A DNA stretch of 64,000 nucleotides. It comes from Phoronis australis. Taxonomy: Eukaryota; Phoronida; Phoronidae. The first letter of the stretch is position 1. The number at the start of each line of letters is the position of its first letter. Shown here piece after piece: positions 1-10,431 of the stretch. Below the pieces are notes generated by a model. It saw only the letters and a program-made list of their open reading frames with translations, had not been told where the DNA came from and did no database searches. A program made the translations under genes and the position numbers. Where the stretch lies: contig NMRA01000050.1 in assembly GCA_002633005.1 (NCBI GenBank), positions 949,983 to 1,013,982 of the forward strand, in the 5' to 3' direction.

Positions 1-48
1 ACTTGAGTGAGCATGGTATACTGTGTGATTTATGTTGAATTATTCAAC

Positions 49-64
49 GGTTCTTTTAAGAACC
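49..64 (+). terminator. Histone-type 3' stem-loop, first of two
   Basis: The 16 bases match the metazoan replication-dependent histone stem-loop consensus GGYYYUUYUNARRRCC at every position: a six-base stem (GGTTCT/AGAACC) around a TTTA loop, preceded by CAAC. The complement has a non-matching loop, so the orientation is plus. The stem-loop is known to bind SLBP and to replace a poly(A) tail on histone mRNA. Downstream bases (ATTTCA) fit the usual ACCCA less well than those of the second copy, and I see no purine-rich element close behind it. No histone ORF is visible, so the coding part must end left of the window. Confidence 0.8.
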
Positions 65-89
65 ATTTCACGCTATAGCTACAACCAAC

Positions 90-105
90 GGCCCTTTTAA
101 GGGCC
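90..105 (+). terminator. Histone-type 3' stem-loop, second of two
   Basis: This is again a perfect match to GGYYYUUYUNARRRCC (stem GGCCCT/AGGGCC, loop TTTA). It has the classic upstream flank ACCAAC and a downstream ACTCA close to ACCCA. A purine stretch CAGAAGAAC follows at about 119-127, the distance expected for the U7-binding histone downstream element. It therefore looks like the functional processing site, with the copy 41 nt upstream as a duplicate. Inference: a plus-strand histone gene lies immediately left of position 1. Confidence 0.85.
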
Positions 106-139
106 ACTCAACACTTCCCAGAAGAACTGCTCACTTGAG

Positions 140-1953
140 AATGTTGATTTATAAACACGCTTTCGTAGTTTTCTCAGTAGGCCTATGTGAACCATAAATC
201 AAAAACTGTCCGATATCTATGCTGCTATTGGGCAAGCAGACGACATAATCAGTCGGCACCGAAGTTTGAATTTTGTAATTAATTACCAGTAGCAATGCCA
301 AAAGTTCTCATAATACCAACACTTCTACTATTGAAAGACTTTGAAAAGCGTTTCAATGCCGAAATTAATATTTTTTTCGTTGTTTTGGACAGTAAAGTAG
401 ATGCAAGTATTTCTCGTCAAAATACACTGACCGGAAACTGCAGCAGATAGGTCAGGAGAGTTCAACTCAGCACGTTAGAATATGCCGGAGTTGCGAATCT
501 GTTGTCTATAATCTATGGTTGCAGCAACAAATTCAATACGAATCCATAAACCCTTTTACACGCACAATTAAATGTGCAAAACTGCTACTTTAATTTAATG
601 CTCAAGCTATAAAACGAGTGCGTGTTGAAACACAACATTGACCTTGGACCAAAGATGGAATTACATCAGGACCTTAGTAAGCGGGGGGAGGGCGAGTGCC
701 ACCCCAAAAAAATTGCAAGCCTCAGGGTTAAACCATGGTAACCGACAAAGGTGTGCGGGTGGGGAAAGACAAAAGAGAAAGATTTCGAATACTGATCAGA
801 GAGAAAACTCAAGATAACTTTGACAACTCGGTATCAGTGTATGGTTTACCATTTGAGGGCCCTGACCAGGACAATTGTTGTTAGGGTCTCCGGTTTTGCA
901 GCATAGGTCGTCTAAGCGCTCTTGAAAATGTGCACTTAATCATTCATGCATGTATTTCGAAAATTCGAGAAAATTTGTAAAGCAAAAATTTTGCGGAGCG
1001 TATTAATTCAGTCCAAGTTTTTCAGTGGTCCATAGGCGGTGCACTACAAGGGGGCTTTAGCCCCCACTTTTTTCAGTGCTGCGCCCTCTATACACCTCCA
1101 ACATGACACTGCCAACTACTCACGAGGGGAAGTTGAGATCCCAAATTCATCAAAAACACAAAACATTCGTGCACAGCACAGAAGCTGTGTTGTAAGGAAT
1201 GGCGATGCGTCACTGAACTTAGTTGAAGGCTGAAGGCTGACTTCGAAAAATTCGATCCATCATCAGACCACCACTCGCAAAGAAGGACACTAAACGATAA
1301 CAGTGATATTCATGAATGTATTGAATTAAAAACTAGACCAAAGAAATTCGAAAATTTACAAACCGTAGATCGGATCGAAAAAGAAGTTCAAGTCATTGCT
1401 CATAAATTTGAAAGATTGTCTTTACATTTCCTTGATGCTTGTAGTTCCCAGTAGTATTGTGCAATGAATTTAGGTTCTTCTAAACCGAATCGTTTGCTTG
1501 ACATTCCCGTGCATACTGCAAAGGCATGACACGTCGTGACTCAGTGACGCACCCACGTTAAAAATAAGGTGTAGTCATGCAGTAGGCTGCCCGCGTAGAA
1601 TCTGCGCACAGTGATTGACAGGAAAAGACCTTGAACTGCAGGGGTTGAAGTGTGTGCATTTTTGGGACGCGCGTTCCATAGCATTCTCCCCAACCGCCTG
1701 GCACTAAGAAGCTGAACCAGTGGCCGTGTTTCAACAAGGAATTTTGATACAGATCTATAGGCTAAGGATTTCGGGATCATATCTTTCAAAAATATCTTCA
1801 AGCCAAATGATCGTATTAAAATGAACTTTTCCCGAAACTGGGTCAAACAAAACGACCTTGGAGCTAGAACACGGGTCGGGTATAGGTTCGGTCAACGGTT
1901 AAGCCGCACGTCTGAAACGAATCATAGCGTCGAGCTGACCAGCGACTAGCATT
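140..1953. other. Intergenic, no gene seen
   Basis: I find no exon with homology or good splice logic here. Short open frames at 1039-1233 and 1541-1846 have no recognisable domain. TAGGCCTA occurs at 177-184. The last 35 bases before 1954 belong to the 52-bp tandem unit described at 4235-4380. Confidence 0.5.
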
Positions 1954-1968
1954 CCCTTACAAAAATGA

Positions 1969-2330
1969 ACTTAAGTTTTCATCGAAAAACTTAAGTTTTT
2001 GGTCTGAAAAACTTAAGTTTTCATTCCCGAAAACTTAAGTTTTTGGAGAAAACTTAAGTATTTTGGAACAAGTTTTTTGGAACGAACTTAAGTTTTCATA
2101 ACTTAAGTTTTCAAAAACTTAAGTTTTTCAAGTTCTGAAAACTTAAGTTTTTCAAAAACTTAAGATCTGAAAACTTAAGTTTTTGAAAAACTTAAGTTTT
2201 GGAAGAAGTTTTTAGTAACAAACATAAGTCATCAAAACTTAAGCTTTTGAAAACTAAGTTTTCCAAACATAAGTTTTCAAGGAACTAACTTTTGAAAACT
2301 GAAGTTTTCTAAAAGAAATAAGTTTCAATA
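1969..2330. repeat. Subterminal array of AACTTAAGTT palindromes
   Basis: At least ten copies of the self-complementary core AACTTAAGTT (and decayed versions such as AAACTAAG) lie in 360 bp at spacings of roughly 15-30 bp. Two more copies lie at the other end of the same element, near 4190-4220. Such subterminal repeats often serve as transposase binding sites; that role is inferred. Confidence 0.75.
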
Positions 2331-3187
2331 GGACAGACATTCAAAAATTTCGACTTTCACTAAAACAAGAGTGGAGCACAGTAACAAATTTAATGATTCT
2401 CATAAAGATTTAACAAACTAGACTTCTATTAAAACTTCATTAACAGTGATTAATTGCAGAAAATAAAATGCACTTCCTAAAATACACTAGTTCCTTAAAA
2501 TAAGTGAACATAAGTGAAATATCAAAATCTTAAAAACCAGAAACATTTCAAAAATCAGTTCATCAAGTGTCATGCATACAATGCAGTGAAAACTAAATGA
2601 GGCTAATTATATATTCATTATTTGCATCGTTCTCAGTCTATGACAATTATGCGATAACTGAGGGAGCAAAATGAAATGTACAGAGAAATCACTACCAAAT
2701 CATGAAACACAACCAAAGAAAATGTGATTACATAGCCAGGAAGGACTACAACAACAGTCTACGTTTCAACAGCAGACTTTTTCAACTAAAATTACAGCAA
2801 TGACACCAAGAATAACAAATCACTTAATATGCAAAATCCAAGAATATCCGCAGACACAAAAGCATAACATAAAACGTAACAGGTAACTAAAAGTTTATCG
2901 ACAATGGCCACAGGTCTGATTTTGGGAGGTACAATCCTTATGCTAGAAATAGTGCCTAGAATCACCTATTATTGTTTGCAACCTTAAAAATATCAATTTA
3001 AAAGTCAAAGTTTCGTTTTGTTGACAATCATAGCAGTAAATCCAATACACTCCATGGTGCGTACAAGTTTCATTAAAAGTAACCCTAAGTACAACCTGGT
3101 TATATGAGATGGAAATTAGAAAACTTAGACCTTTGACCACAAAAATATTCTTTTTCCATTAACTTAAAGCTACTGAACTTCATACAC

Positions 3188-3686
3188 ATATAGGGTCTTT
3201 CATACTAACATCGACGCGTCAGCTTTTTGGGAGTTAATGTCAGTATGAATGGTTAAACTTTGGTCCTGGAAGGAAGTGAACAGCGCCAGTTAACTTCGCA
3301 CTAAACAGGTGGATTTAATTGCTTAGCGTCAACGCTGCCACGCAGTATAAATGATCAACTTCAGTCCTATCGAAGTTATTGCCAGGGTCCACTGTTATCA
3401 TTAACAATTGCATAGTAGTGTGATGGCTAATAGTTGCTTATACCTTGCTATGATAATCACCAATCAATTTAAAAATAAGTTTTATGTCAATTAACACATG
3501 TAAATGTCCCAAGTTGTCACATCTTAGCGTGCAGTGCTACTTTGCGATACCTTTGATCACGACAGCGTCACCTACTGTTTACTTCATTAACTACCGAAGC
3601 CAGAACGAACAGTCCAGTTAACGTCGCAGTGTACGCCGATGCTACGCTCAGACAAGAGTTAAGTCGATGTTAAAGGCCCCTATGGT
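3188..3686. mobile_element. Possible nested MITE
   Basis: The left side carries ATAGGGTCTTT and AACATCGAC; the right side, reverse-complemented, carries ATAGGGGCCTTT and AACATCGAC. This suggests imperfect inverted ends of a 0.5-kb element inserted in the larger transposon. The interior has no coding sequence. The match is short and imperfect, so the call is tentative. Confidence 0.35.
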
Positions 3687-4234
3687 AGACCTAAAGCCAC
3701 TTAATCTTCTTTAGCTGGATCTGCTCGCTTAGCTTCACAGACAAATAATCCATGTTTTGTGACTACAAACGCGCGTTTCTGAGCTCAGATAACTGAATTC
3801 ATAGGTTCATGAGCTGCAGTTCGTATCCAACGATTGTTGAATACACACTCTGCAATAAAGACAAAAAATGTTAATAACAGACGGGTAAAAGCTATCAGTA
3901 TAAGACAACTTAACTTGGTGGATATTTATCGTGCTGTTTATACAACACTGATTTGTAAAACTTCCTGACTTATATACAGAGCCTAGAAAATAGTCTTCTA
4001 ACTCAAAATTTAACCAATCACTCTCCAGGATTCAAGTGCAAGACTAGTCTGCAAGTTTACTTCAAGCATGCACTGCAGTAGGTCAGTTTTCCACATACTG
4101 TTTTGAATGAAGTTTTAATCCTGGATTCGCGACATTCAAAATAATTTTATTCTATACAACTTGAATGCAAGAATAAGTTTTTTCGCCAAAAACTTAAGTT
4201 TTCAGCGAAAAACTTAAGTTCATTTTTGTAAGGG

Positions 4235-4380
4235 TTAGTTCGTCGAATTGCGCATGAATCATAGCGGAGCTGACCAGCGACTAGCATTAGTTCGTCGAAT
4301 TAAGCATGAATCATAGCGGAGCTGACCAGCGACTAGCATTAATTTCGTCGAATTGCGCATGCATGGATCAGAATTCCCGG
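4235..4380. repeat. 52-bp tandem repeat, target of the 1954-4234 insertion
   Basis: Units of 52 bp begin TTAGTTCGTCGAATT and end GAGCTGACCAGCGACTAGCA. There are two near-identical full units and a third diverging copy. A partial unit lies on the other side of the transposon at about 1919-1953, which shows that the transposon interrupted the array. Confidence 0.85.
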
Positions 4381-5482
4381 CGACTAGGACGCCACGACAC
4401 CGGCCACCGTGGGGGGATCAGCTAATTTCTTGACTAACACCTGCTTCTAAATCTGGATTTAAGCAAAATGACAAAAGTCCACGCTTACACACATGCAAGC
4501 GTATCCAAATACAATTAAATGTATTTTCATGTGAAACCATTCAATGTTCTTTGAACACTGACTTGTGTGAGTTCGTAATTTTCTTACATCTGCGCAATCA
4601 GGTACTGAGAACTGCGTTTCAAGTCATTCACTATAGGCACCTGAGGGTTGAAATTGGAAGTTCGCGTCGTATGACGTTGTATGACGTCATATGACGTAGG
4701 AGATGCGAGCCTCATTTGCATATATTAGTGACATCTGTTGGTTCAAAAAAGAGGCTCATGCCCGAGTACATGCCTGGGAAGAGGCATCTTCTGGAAGGGT
4801 AAAGCATGTCACGTTCAAAGCATCCCAGTGCCAGTAATATGCGGTCTTTGGGCGGACCAAAGTGGTGTCACTTTATAGCTAAAGAGTTAAGCTTTCAAAC
4901 ACAATGCTTGGATTCCAGACGACTTTAACATTTACTTTTGAAATCACTTTTGAAAACACGTTAAAATGCGCTAAAGCAGTTGTCCCTTCCTGGTTATCTC
5001 TTCCTGATAGTACCTAGCAATCCCAGCAACACAGAAAAATGTGGACGAACAGACGTTGTCACGTGTCGTTTGTTTTGACGACTACACTCACCAGCCATGC
5101 AGCGCGTGACCCGCGGTCCGCCATATTGATGGTGGCCTTATGGAATAAAATTTGAAATTTTAAATACTAACGAGGTTTTAAAATATTGATTACATAAAAC
5201 AGTGTATACGTGTGACCCACGTATTACTTAAATGGTCATACAAGCCATTGCAAAGATAAAATTTCTAATGCTTCCAGTCGACTGAAATTCTCCAGACGTG
5301 CTGCTATGGCCTGTGGCTGAATCGAAAACAAAACCACTGAACATGCGCGCCCCCAGGGGGGACTCGAACGACCCACCATTTGGTGAAGTGGGCGAAAAAG
5401 TCCACCCCCGGAGACAAAAAGTCGGAGAAAATGGGACAAAAGTCCACTAAACAATCGCAAACGCGCACTGTACGTTCAGTTC
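4381..5482. other. Intergenic spacer with CRE-like cluster
   Basis: No gene is seen. Three TATGACGT words lie in tandem near 4669-4698, including a perfect palindromic CRE, TGACGTCA, at 4682-4689. Any promoter function is unproven. Bases about 5310-5465 are a dispersed repeat listed separately. Confidence 0.4.
5310..5465 (-). repeat. Dispersed repeat, copy 1
   Basis: On the minus strand this contains GGACTTTT-GTCTCCGG-GGTGGACTTTTTCGCCCACTTC-like text. Similar text recurs at about 62085-62165 (plus) and 63290-63440 (minus). All three keep the order gtggac / ttgtctc / gcggac(c)ttttt / gcccactt. The family is not identified. Confidence 0.5.
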
Positions 5483-5520
5483 TTAAAGGAGCATGCCTCA
5501 CAAAAAACCTAATTTGTATC

Positions 5521-6327
5521 CAGTGGCGGATCTAGGATATCACAAGGGGGGGCCCAACATTTTGTCCGGCTGCAAGCATTTGCGCAAACTGAAAGATTGT
5601 AGATGCACATAGCACCGAATGGGGGGAGGTCGGGAGGGGGGTTTGCCCCCCTCCCGCCCAGGAAATTTTTCTGTTTTTACCTCTAAAAATCAAGCATTTT
5701 CGTTGATTCCTGATATATTATCCAAGAAAAAAAAGGCAAAAAAACGGAGAACGTATCAGACAGGAAAAACTGCAAGTACCAAAGACTCGAACTCACAATC
5801 TGGCGGATAGAGCGCGCGTGCGTTACCACTACACCACCACGACTTCACCACTGATTTCATATTAAAAGACCTACTTGTTTATGGTCCACAGCGTTTGCGC
5901 GCGAAACCTACTTCTTTTTGTAATGCTTGTGACACGTTTTATATTTTGTGCCATCAATTCTTAACAAATTTGTCGTATTTGAAAATGCCCAATAGACCAA
6001 ATCCATTTTTCATGTTGGCAATAATGACGGGATTGCTTTGGAAATCGTCTTAAGATAAGGTTTGACAAAGAGAGTTTCTGAGTGATTCACTAAGGCTTGG
6101 ATTAAAATTCACATCTTACCAGCAGCTTCTGTTTTTTCATCGTCATTCAAACATTTTCTTTAAAATTGAAGTAAATTTTCTTCATTGCACAGTGGAGCAG
6201 ACGACGNCTAAAACTGCACACATTTAAATCTTTTTTTCATCCGTATAATTTTAATTACGGGGGATAATTAATAAACTCACCATTTCCCTACGCTCTTACT
6301 GTTTTATTTTTTTTTCCAGCAGCCAAG
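5521..6327. mobile_element. Insertion nested in Kolobok-like copy A
   Basis: The uninterrupted copy B reads through TTTTGTATCAATTTAG at this point, whereas here GTATC occurs twice, at 5516-5520 and 6328-6332. That defines an 807-bp insertion with a 5-bp duplication. Its left end CAGTGGCGGATCTAGG matches the ends of the small element nested in the mariner at 51193-51407, which also has a 5-bp duplication. The right end does not show the matching inverted terminus, so it may be composite. It contains a tRNA-like promoter (next entry) and one N at 6207. Confidence 0.6.
5760..5860 (-). repeat. tRNA-derived SINE head (RNA polymerase III boxes)
   Basis: On the minus strand box A reads TGGTGTAGTGG (complement of 5826-5836) and box B reads GTTCGAGTC (complement of 5784-5792). 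These fit the TRGYNNARNGG and GWTCRANNC consensus sequences at about tRNA spacing. The flanks do not fold into an obvious complete tRNA with an acceptor stem, so a tRNA-derived SINE is likelier than a tRNA gene. Confidence 0.55.
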
Positions 6328-7346
6328 GTATCAGTTTAGATCGAGTAGTTCTACTCCATAACGACATGTACGGTTGCGTTATCTGACACCTGACGGCAGA
6401 CGGAGGTGTTGAAAGTATCCAATGACGTCATGGGCTTCACACGCAGTCTGTTCAGCAGTTCACAACACGGGTTACTGGTGTCAGTTATCGCTTGAAGTCA
6501 TCGTTTAACACCAATAAATCATCAAACTTCGATGTAAAACCCTTGAAAATACACCGAGTTCTTATAAAAACGTGCTGTTTCATTTCGCTCTAACGACCGT
6601 ATTTGGACACACCCGGTAGCCTACAAAGTTCGGCAGGCCAATAAGGTTCCTAGCACTGAGGAGTTTGGGGTCTGTTCCGAGATAATTTCGAAGTAGTTTC
6701 CGTGAGATACAGGCAGGAGAACCTAGATCTGTGTTGTTTCGACTTGTGATTTTTGAGTTCGGAGCCCGATCACCTGGCCCGTCGCGGCCGGCCGCATTGA
6801 CTCCGCCGTTATCCCGGCCAGTGGCCCGGAAACTGAACAAACATCAAGAACACAAAACCAGCCAAAGTTCAGTGGAAACTTAACTTCCAGTCAAGAAAAT
6901 ACGTATACTAGTGAGCCAAAGTAATGTGCACGTGATTATGTTGGTGAATTAGCCACGAAACTGCAAATCTACTTACTCGACGGGGGCTGCGAATTCAGGT
7001 TCCGCTTTGGCCACAGCACCGTCAGGGCAGAAGTTGTACATTATTGACAATCATTATTTGAGTAATGAATATAAATAAAGATTCTCCTAACACCTGGCCC
7101 TGTGATGGAAATCGAGTTGTTTCACAGCAGTTCCTGCCAGAAAACACTAAATTAGCATGAGCTCACGGCCTCGGTGTCCCGTCAATTAGTTTTATTGCAC
7201 CTAGTAAAGCCGGTAACGCAGTGATTTTTTCATTGCTGGATTCTCAAATCATTTGCACTCACGAACACTCCAAGCTAGGGCATTACAAACTGCATCTAAT
7301 GAGACGGACTTAGTTTCAGTTTTATATAAGTACAGTATTGGTTAGG

Positions 7347-7565
7347 ATGAGAATAATTCATTTTGAAACAGGGGAACACTCGGTAATAAACGCCAACATG
7401 GCAACTCGCAATCCCGACTTGGGACGAGTTAGTGTTCATCAGTCCCGACCTCGCCGGTGGATCGTTAAGTTTTACAGGCTATCAATTCGAACAGGAATAC
7501 AGTGGTGAAGAAATACTAGAGAGGTGCCGTGAACAAGCTCAGACAACGGAACGTATGGAGTTATT
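7347..7565 (+). pseudogene. P2X7-ballast-like gene fragment, copy A
   Basis: A 5' gene end follows an acceptor-like TTTCAG. It starts ATG at 7347 with MRIIHFE and, after a frame break, continues with SLSFTGYQFEQEYSGEEILE from about 7460. Copy B at 58234 has the same peptide pattern (IIHF, SLGFSEYQFQPEYTDQEILE). The homologous region runs only to about 7560 and then abuts the reversed THAP fragment. It is broken by the frameshift and the loss of the Cys-rich part. Confidence 0.5.
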
Positions 7566-7814
7566 TGATAGCCGGCATTTGTCAGGCACTGTCCGTGTCT
7601 GCAGGCCACAGACACGGAGATGTTTCACGGCCTCATACTTGCTATTTACAGCGTACATTTCATTCTTCACCACCATGAGCCACTTCCTAGCCATTTTGAA
7701 CTCTCGAGGAAGTAAAAGAAAAACGATATACCCGCTTTCCTTGCAGCTGCTTAGTTCGGACAAGCGGGAACGATGCACCGCAACATAGCGGCATTCACTC
7801 TGTATATGAACCAC
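7539..7814 (-). pseudogene. THAP-domain gene fragment, copy A (decayed)
   Basis: The minus-strand frame contains LPREFKMARKWLMVVKNEMY and NSKYEAVKHL, matching the THAP module of copy B (FPREPEMLRKWLAAVKNEKY). The first zinc-binding cysteine pair and the C-x2-H motif are damaged by frameshifts and substitutions, so it is not a functional zinc finger. It is the right-hand gene start of the same Kolobok-like element. Confidence 0.6.
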
Positions 7815-8519
7815 TGACGTCGCTAGAGTCGTTTCTCATCTTCCTCACAGGTTAACGCGACACCTCTTGGCAAGGTAAGGTCGACCGTATGCGAGGCGAT
7901 GTGGATATAGACCGATTAAGACGGCAAAAAAGACTAATTAAATCGGGTGGCATTCTCCTTTAAAGGTGATATGGTGGGCTTTCGGAGCCTAGCCTTACCT
8001 CTAATTTAACCACTACACCATTAGCTGCTACTGAAATGTAAAAAGTTTAGAAAATGGTATTGTGCAGCAGCGTGATTAACATTTTTCGTCATTATAATTG
8101 TATAGTACCTATTTTTCAGTTGTTTACAAATCGACAAGGCGACCAGCTGTCAATTACAGGGAGCCGCTCTCCGGCACGCCATTACATCACTGCATTACCG
8201 TAGTTTTTAGTATGGATCGAACAATTCATCGACCCGACGCCACTTGAATTATTCGAACAAAAAATTTGAGGCATATGTGTTCGTGTGAAACACTTGAACA
8301 TTAAGTAGAAAAAATAATAGAAATCCTTGGAAATCGATCAGCATACAAACAGCATGCGTGCATGTAAAGTCGTGTCATTATGCAACAAGTGGCCAATGGA
8401 ACAGTACATGTTTGTGTACATGTGCTTATTCGGAGTTGAGGGCACAGGCGAGTTAGAATAAAGGTTGGGAGAAAAATTTTGCAAAACGATATATTTTCAG
8501 AAACTGATATTCACATTAA

Positions 8520-8870
8520 AGGAGAATGTCACCCGATTTAATTAGTCTTTTTACCGTCTTAATCGGTCTACATCCACATCTCCTCTTACGGTCGACCCCG
8601 CCTTGCCGAGAGGTGTCGCGTTAACCCGTGAGGAAGCTGAGAAACGCGCAGCGACGTCAGTGATTTGTCTGCAGAGTGAATGCCGGTATATTGCAGTGCA
8701 TCGTTTCTGCTTGTCCGAACTATGAAGCTGCTAAGAAAGCGGGTATATCCTTTTTTCGATGTCCTCGAGAGCCCGAAATGCTTAGGAAGTGGTTCGCTGT
8801 AGTGAAGAATGAAAGGTACGCTGTTAATAGCAAGTATTAGGCCGTGAAACAGTGCTTTTTTCAGCCAATA
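8520..8870 (+). mobile_element. Kolobok-like fragment, copy C, inverted, with THAP remnant
   Basis: A terminus AGGAGAATGTCACCC starts at 8520 after TTAA (8516-8519). The sequence is the inverted counterpart of 7959 back to about 7600. A plus-strand frame from about 8699 reads ACPNYEAAKKAGISFFRCPR and then EPEMLRKWFAVVKNERY, ending at a TAG near 8837. It keeps the THAP core better than copy A but has a stop and lost its first cysteine context. I cannot find the opposite end, so it is truncated. Confidence 0.65.
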
Positions 8871-10431
8871 ATTTCTGTACGGTTCAATGTTCTTTGCTCA
8901 GGGGAAACGCTTTTTAGTGTTCTTTGCTCACGTAGAACGAACCTTTTATTTTTAATCTTGCTTAAGGAGTACGTTTCAGTCATTCGATCAGCTGAGAGTT
9001 CTTGGAAGAGTGAAGGGTGTCTTCCGTTGTACCGATGTATATGTACTGAAACAGAAGACAAGTTATTGCAAGTGCAACTTGCATTTTCATCATGATGGCG
9101 CAGTCATTGAACTGTTCGCTGCTTACAAAGCTCGCAAAGTGACACAAAATACTTTGAAAACCTTTAATAGGCCTATCAAAAATATTTTTCGAACAATGAA
9201 TACTACTTCACACTCTAGGAAAACGGAGATCCACATTGTGTGTATTATGTTGGTTATTAAACTGTATGCCCTCATTCTGTGGCTCCAGTTGCGCTGACAC
9301 ATTGGCAAAGAGAAGACGCCGCTGGTTCTAAACTAAAAGACACTACTATATACTGTATACAAGCAAATCGGTACAGACTGCACTTACACACTAAATGGGA
9401 AGCAAGGTATTGGAGGAGCGATTAGTTCACATTCAAGAATGCTGTTATTTGGTTTATTCCTCTCGACAAAAAACAAACTTTCTAAATTCAGGACATGTAA
9501 ACGCGCTCTATAAAAATCCATGCTCTCAACACGATTTGTGACATATGATGCGTCAACTCTGAAAAGATGCGGAATGGATAGAATTACATATTACGACATA
9601 TGCAAAGGTTGGTCACGCAGTGAGGTGTCCGACTCTTGCCAGTGATAACATGCAAATTGTAAGTAAGTTAATTCAACGCCGCATTTCGCCTTCAGTTGCT
9701 TAGCTACTAAACACGAAAATCGAAGTACAACTTATCCCATAACAATGGTGACATAATATTCCTGATAGTCATAAGACTCCATGTCCGTTACCAACTCCAG
9801 CCACAGGCAATGCATACTCTATATGCGCCATTTTCTAATTTCAATATTTTGGGGGTTGGCTAAAATCACTAAAGTCTGCGTGCGTTCCCGGTGATTTCGA
9901 TGTTCTCGTTGGTAAAAAGGGAAAAATCATATCACTAACTGGTATACTACTAGACCTATTTACGAGAGAAACACTCCGTAACAACGCGATCAATGCTCCA
10001 CTCCATGACGCAGTGAAGAATGGAAATTTTTCAGAATCGATTAATTGGAAACCTTTCTTAATCGAGGCTCGATTCTTAATCGATTTTGAGTGATATCAGT
10101 ATAAAAGAAGTGGCTAGGTCGTTCACTGTGATATTATAAGCAACGAGACTGGACTAAAACACGGGTGTTCCGTTTCCCTAACAACCAATAGTGAAGTGCA
10201 CTACCACACGAAGACATGCGTGCTGCAGAGGGGACTCCTTCTCATTACGTCAATATTAAATGTTCTTGGAGAGACCACAAAACAGATTTCACTGTCTTGA
10301 AATGGATTTCGATGTTTCCCTTTAGCGACGATGCTGGCGGCAAGTCGACCGCAGAATCGTTGCTACACTAGTATCAAGCTGAAATTCAATTCACTTCGGT
10401 AATAAAGGCAATGTTCTGTGTTACTAAGAAC
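8871..10431. other. Intergenic and 3' flank of the TRIM-NHL gene
   Basis: No homologous coding sequence is seen. A complement poly(A) signal (TTTATT, 9453-9458) about 980 bp past the TRIM-NHL stop could end that minus-strand transcript. TAGGCCTA lies at 9168-9175. Confidence 0.35.

Larger units (their letters stand above)
1954..4234. mobile_element. 2.28-kb non-autonomous DNA transposon with CCCTTAC termini
   Basis: The left end reads CCCTTACAAAAATGAACTTA and the right end is its reverse complement, so the terminal inverted repeats agree for at least 26 bp and then run into AACTTAAGTT palindromes at both ends. The element sits inside a 52-bp tandem repeat. Left flank GACTAGCATT and right flank TTAGTTCG join to the intact unit's GACTAGCATTAGTTCG if a TT is counted twice. 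No transposase is visible inside. The apparent 2-bp TT duplication does not let me name a superfamily. Confidence 0.8.
5487..7959. mobile_element. Kolobok-like DNA transposon, copy A (internally deleted, with nested insertion)
   Basis: The ends AGGAGCATGCCTCAC and, reverse-complemented, AGGAGAATGCCACCC are flanked by TTAA at 5483-5486 and 7960-7963. TTAA target duplications together with a THAP domain are the hallmark of the Kolobok superfamily. From about 6333 to 7959 it is colinear with copy B (57303-58919), including a ballast-like gene start from the left and a THAP gene start from the right. An 807-bp insertion at 5521-6327 interrupts it. Both gene fragments are broken, so it is non-autonomous. 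Confidence 0.75.

Noticed and set aside
5784-5836. Functional tRNA gene
   Set aside because: Only boxes A and B are convincing; no complete cloverleaf or acceptor stem is seen, and it lies in a transposon insertion.
6580-6840. Minus-strand ORF in Kolobok copy A
   Set aside because: The homologous region of copy B (57413-57751) is open in a different frame and strand, so neither is under coding constraint.
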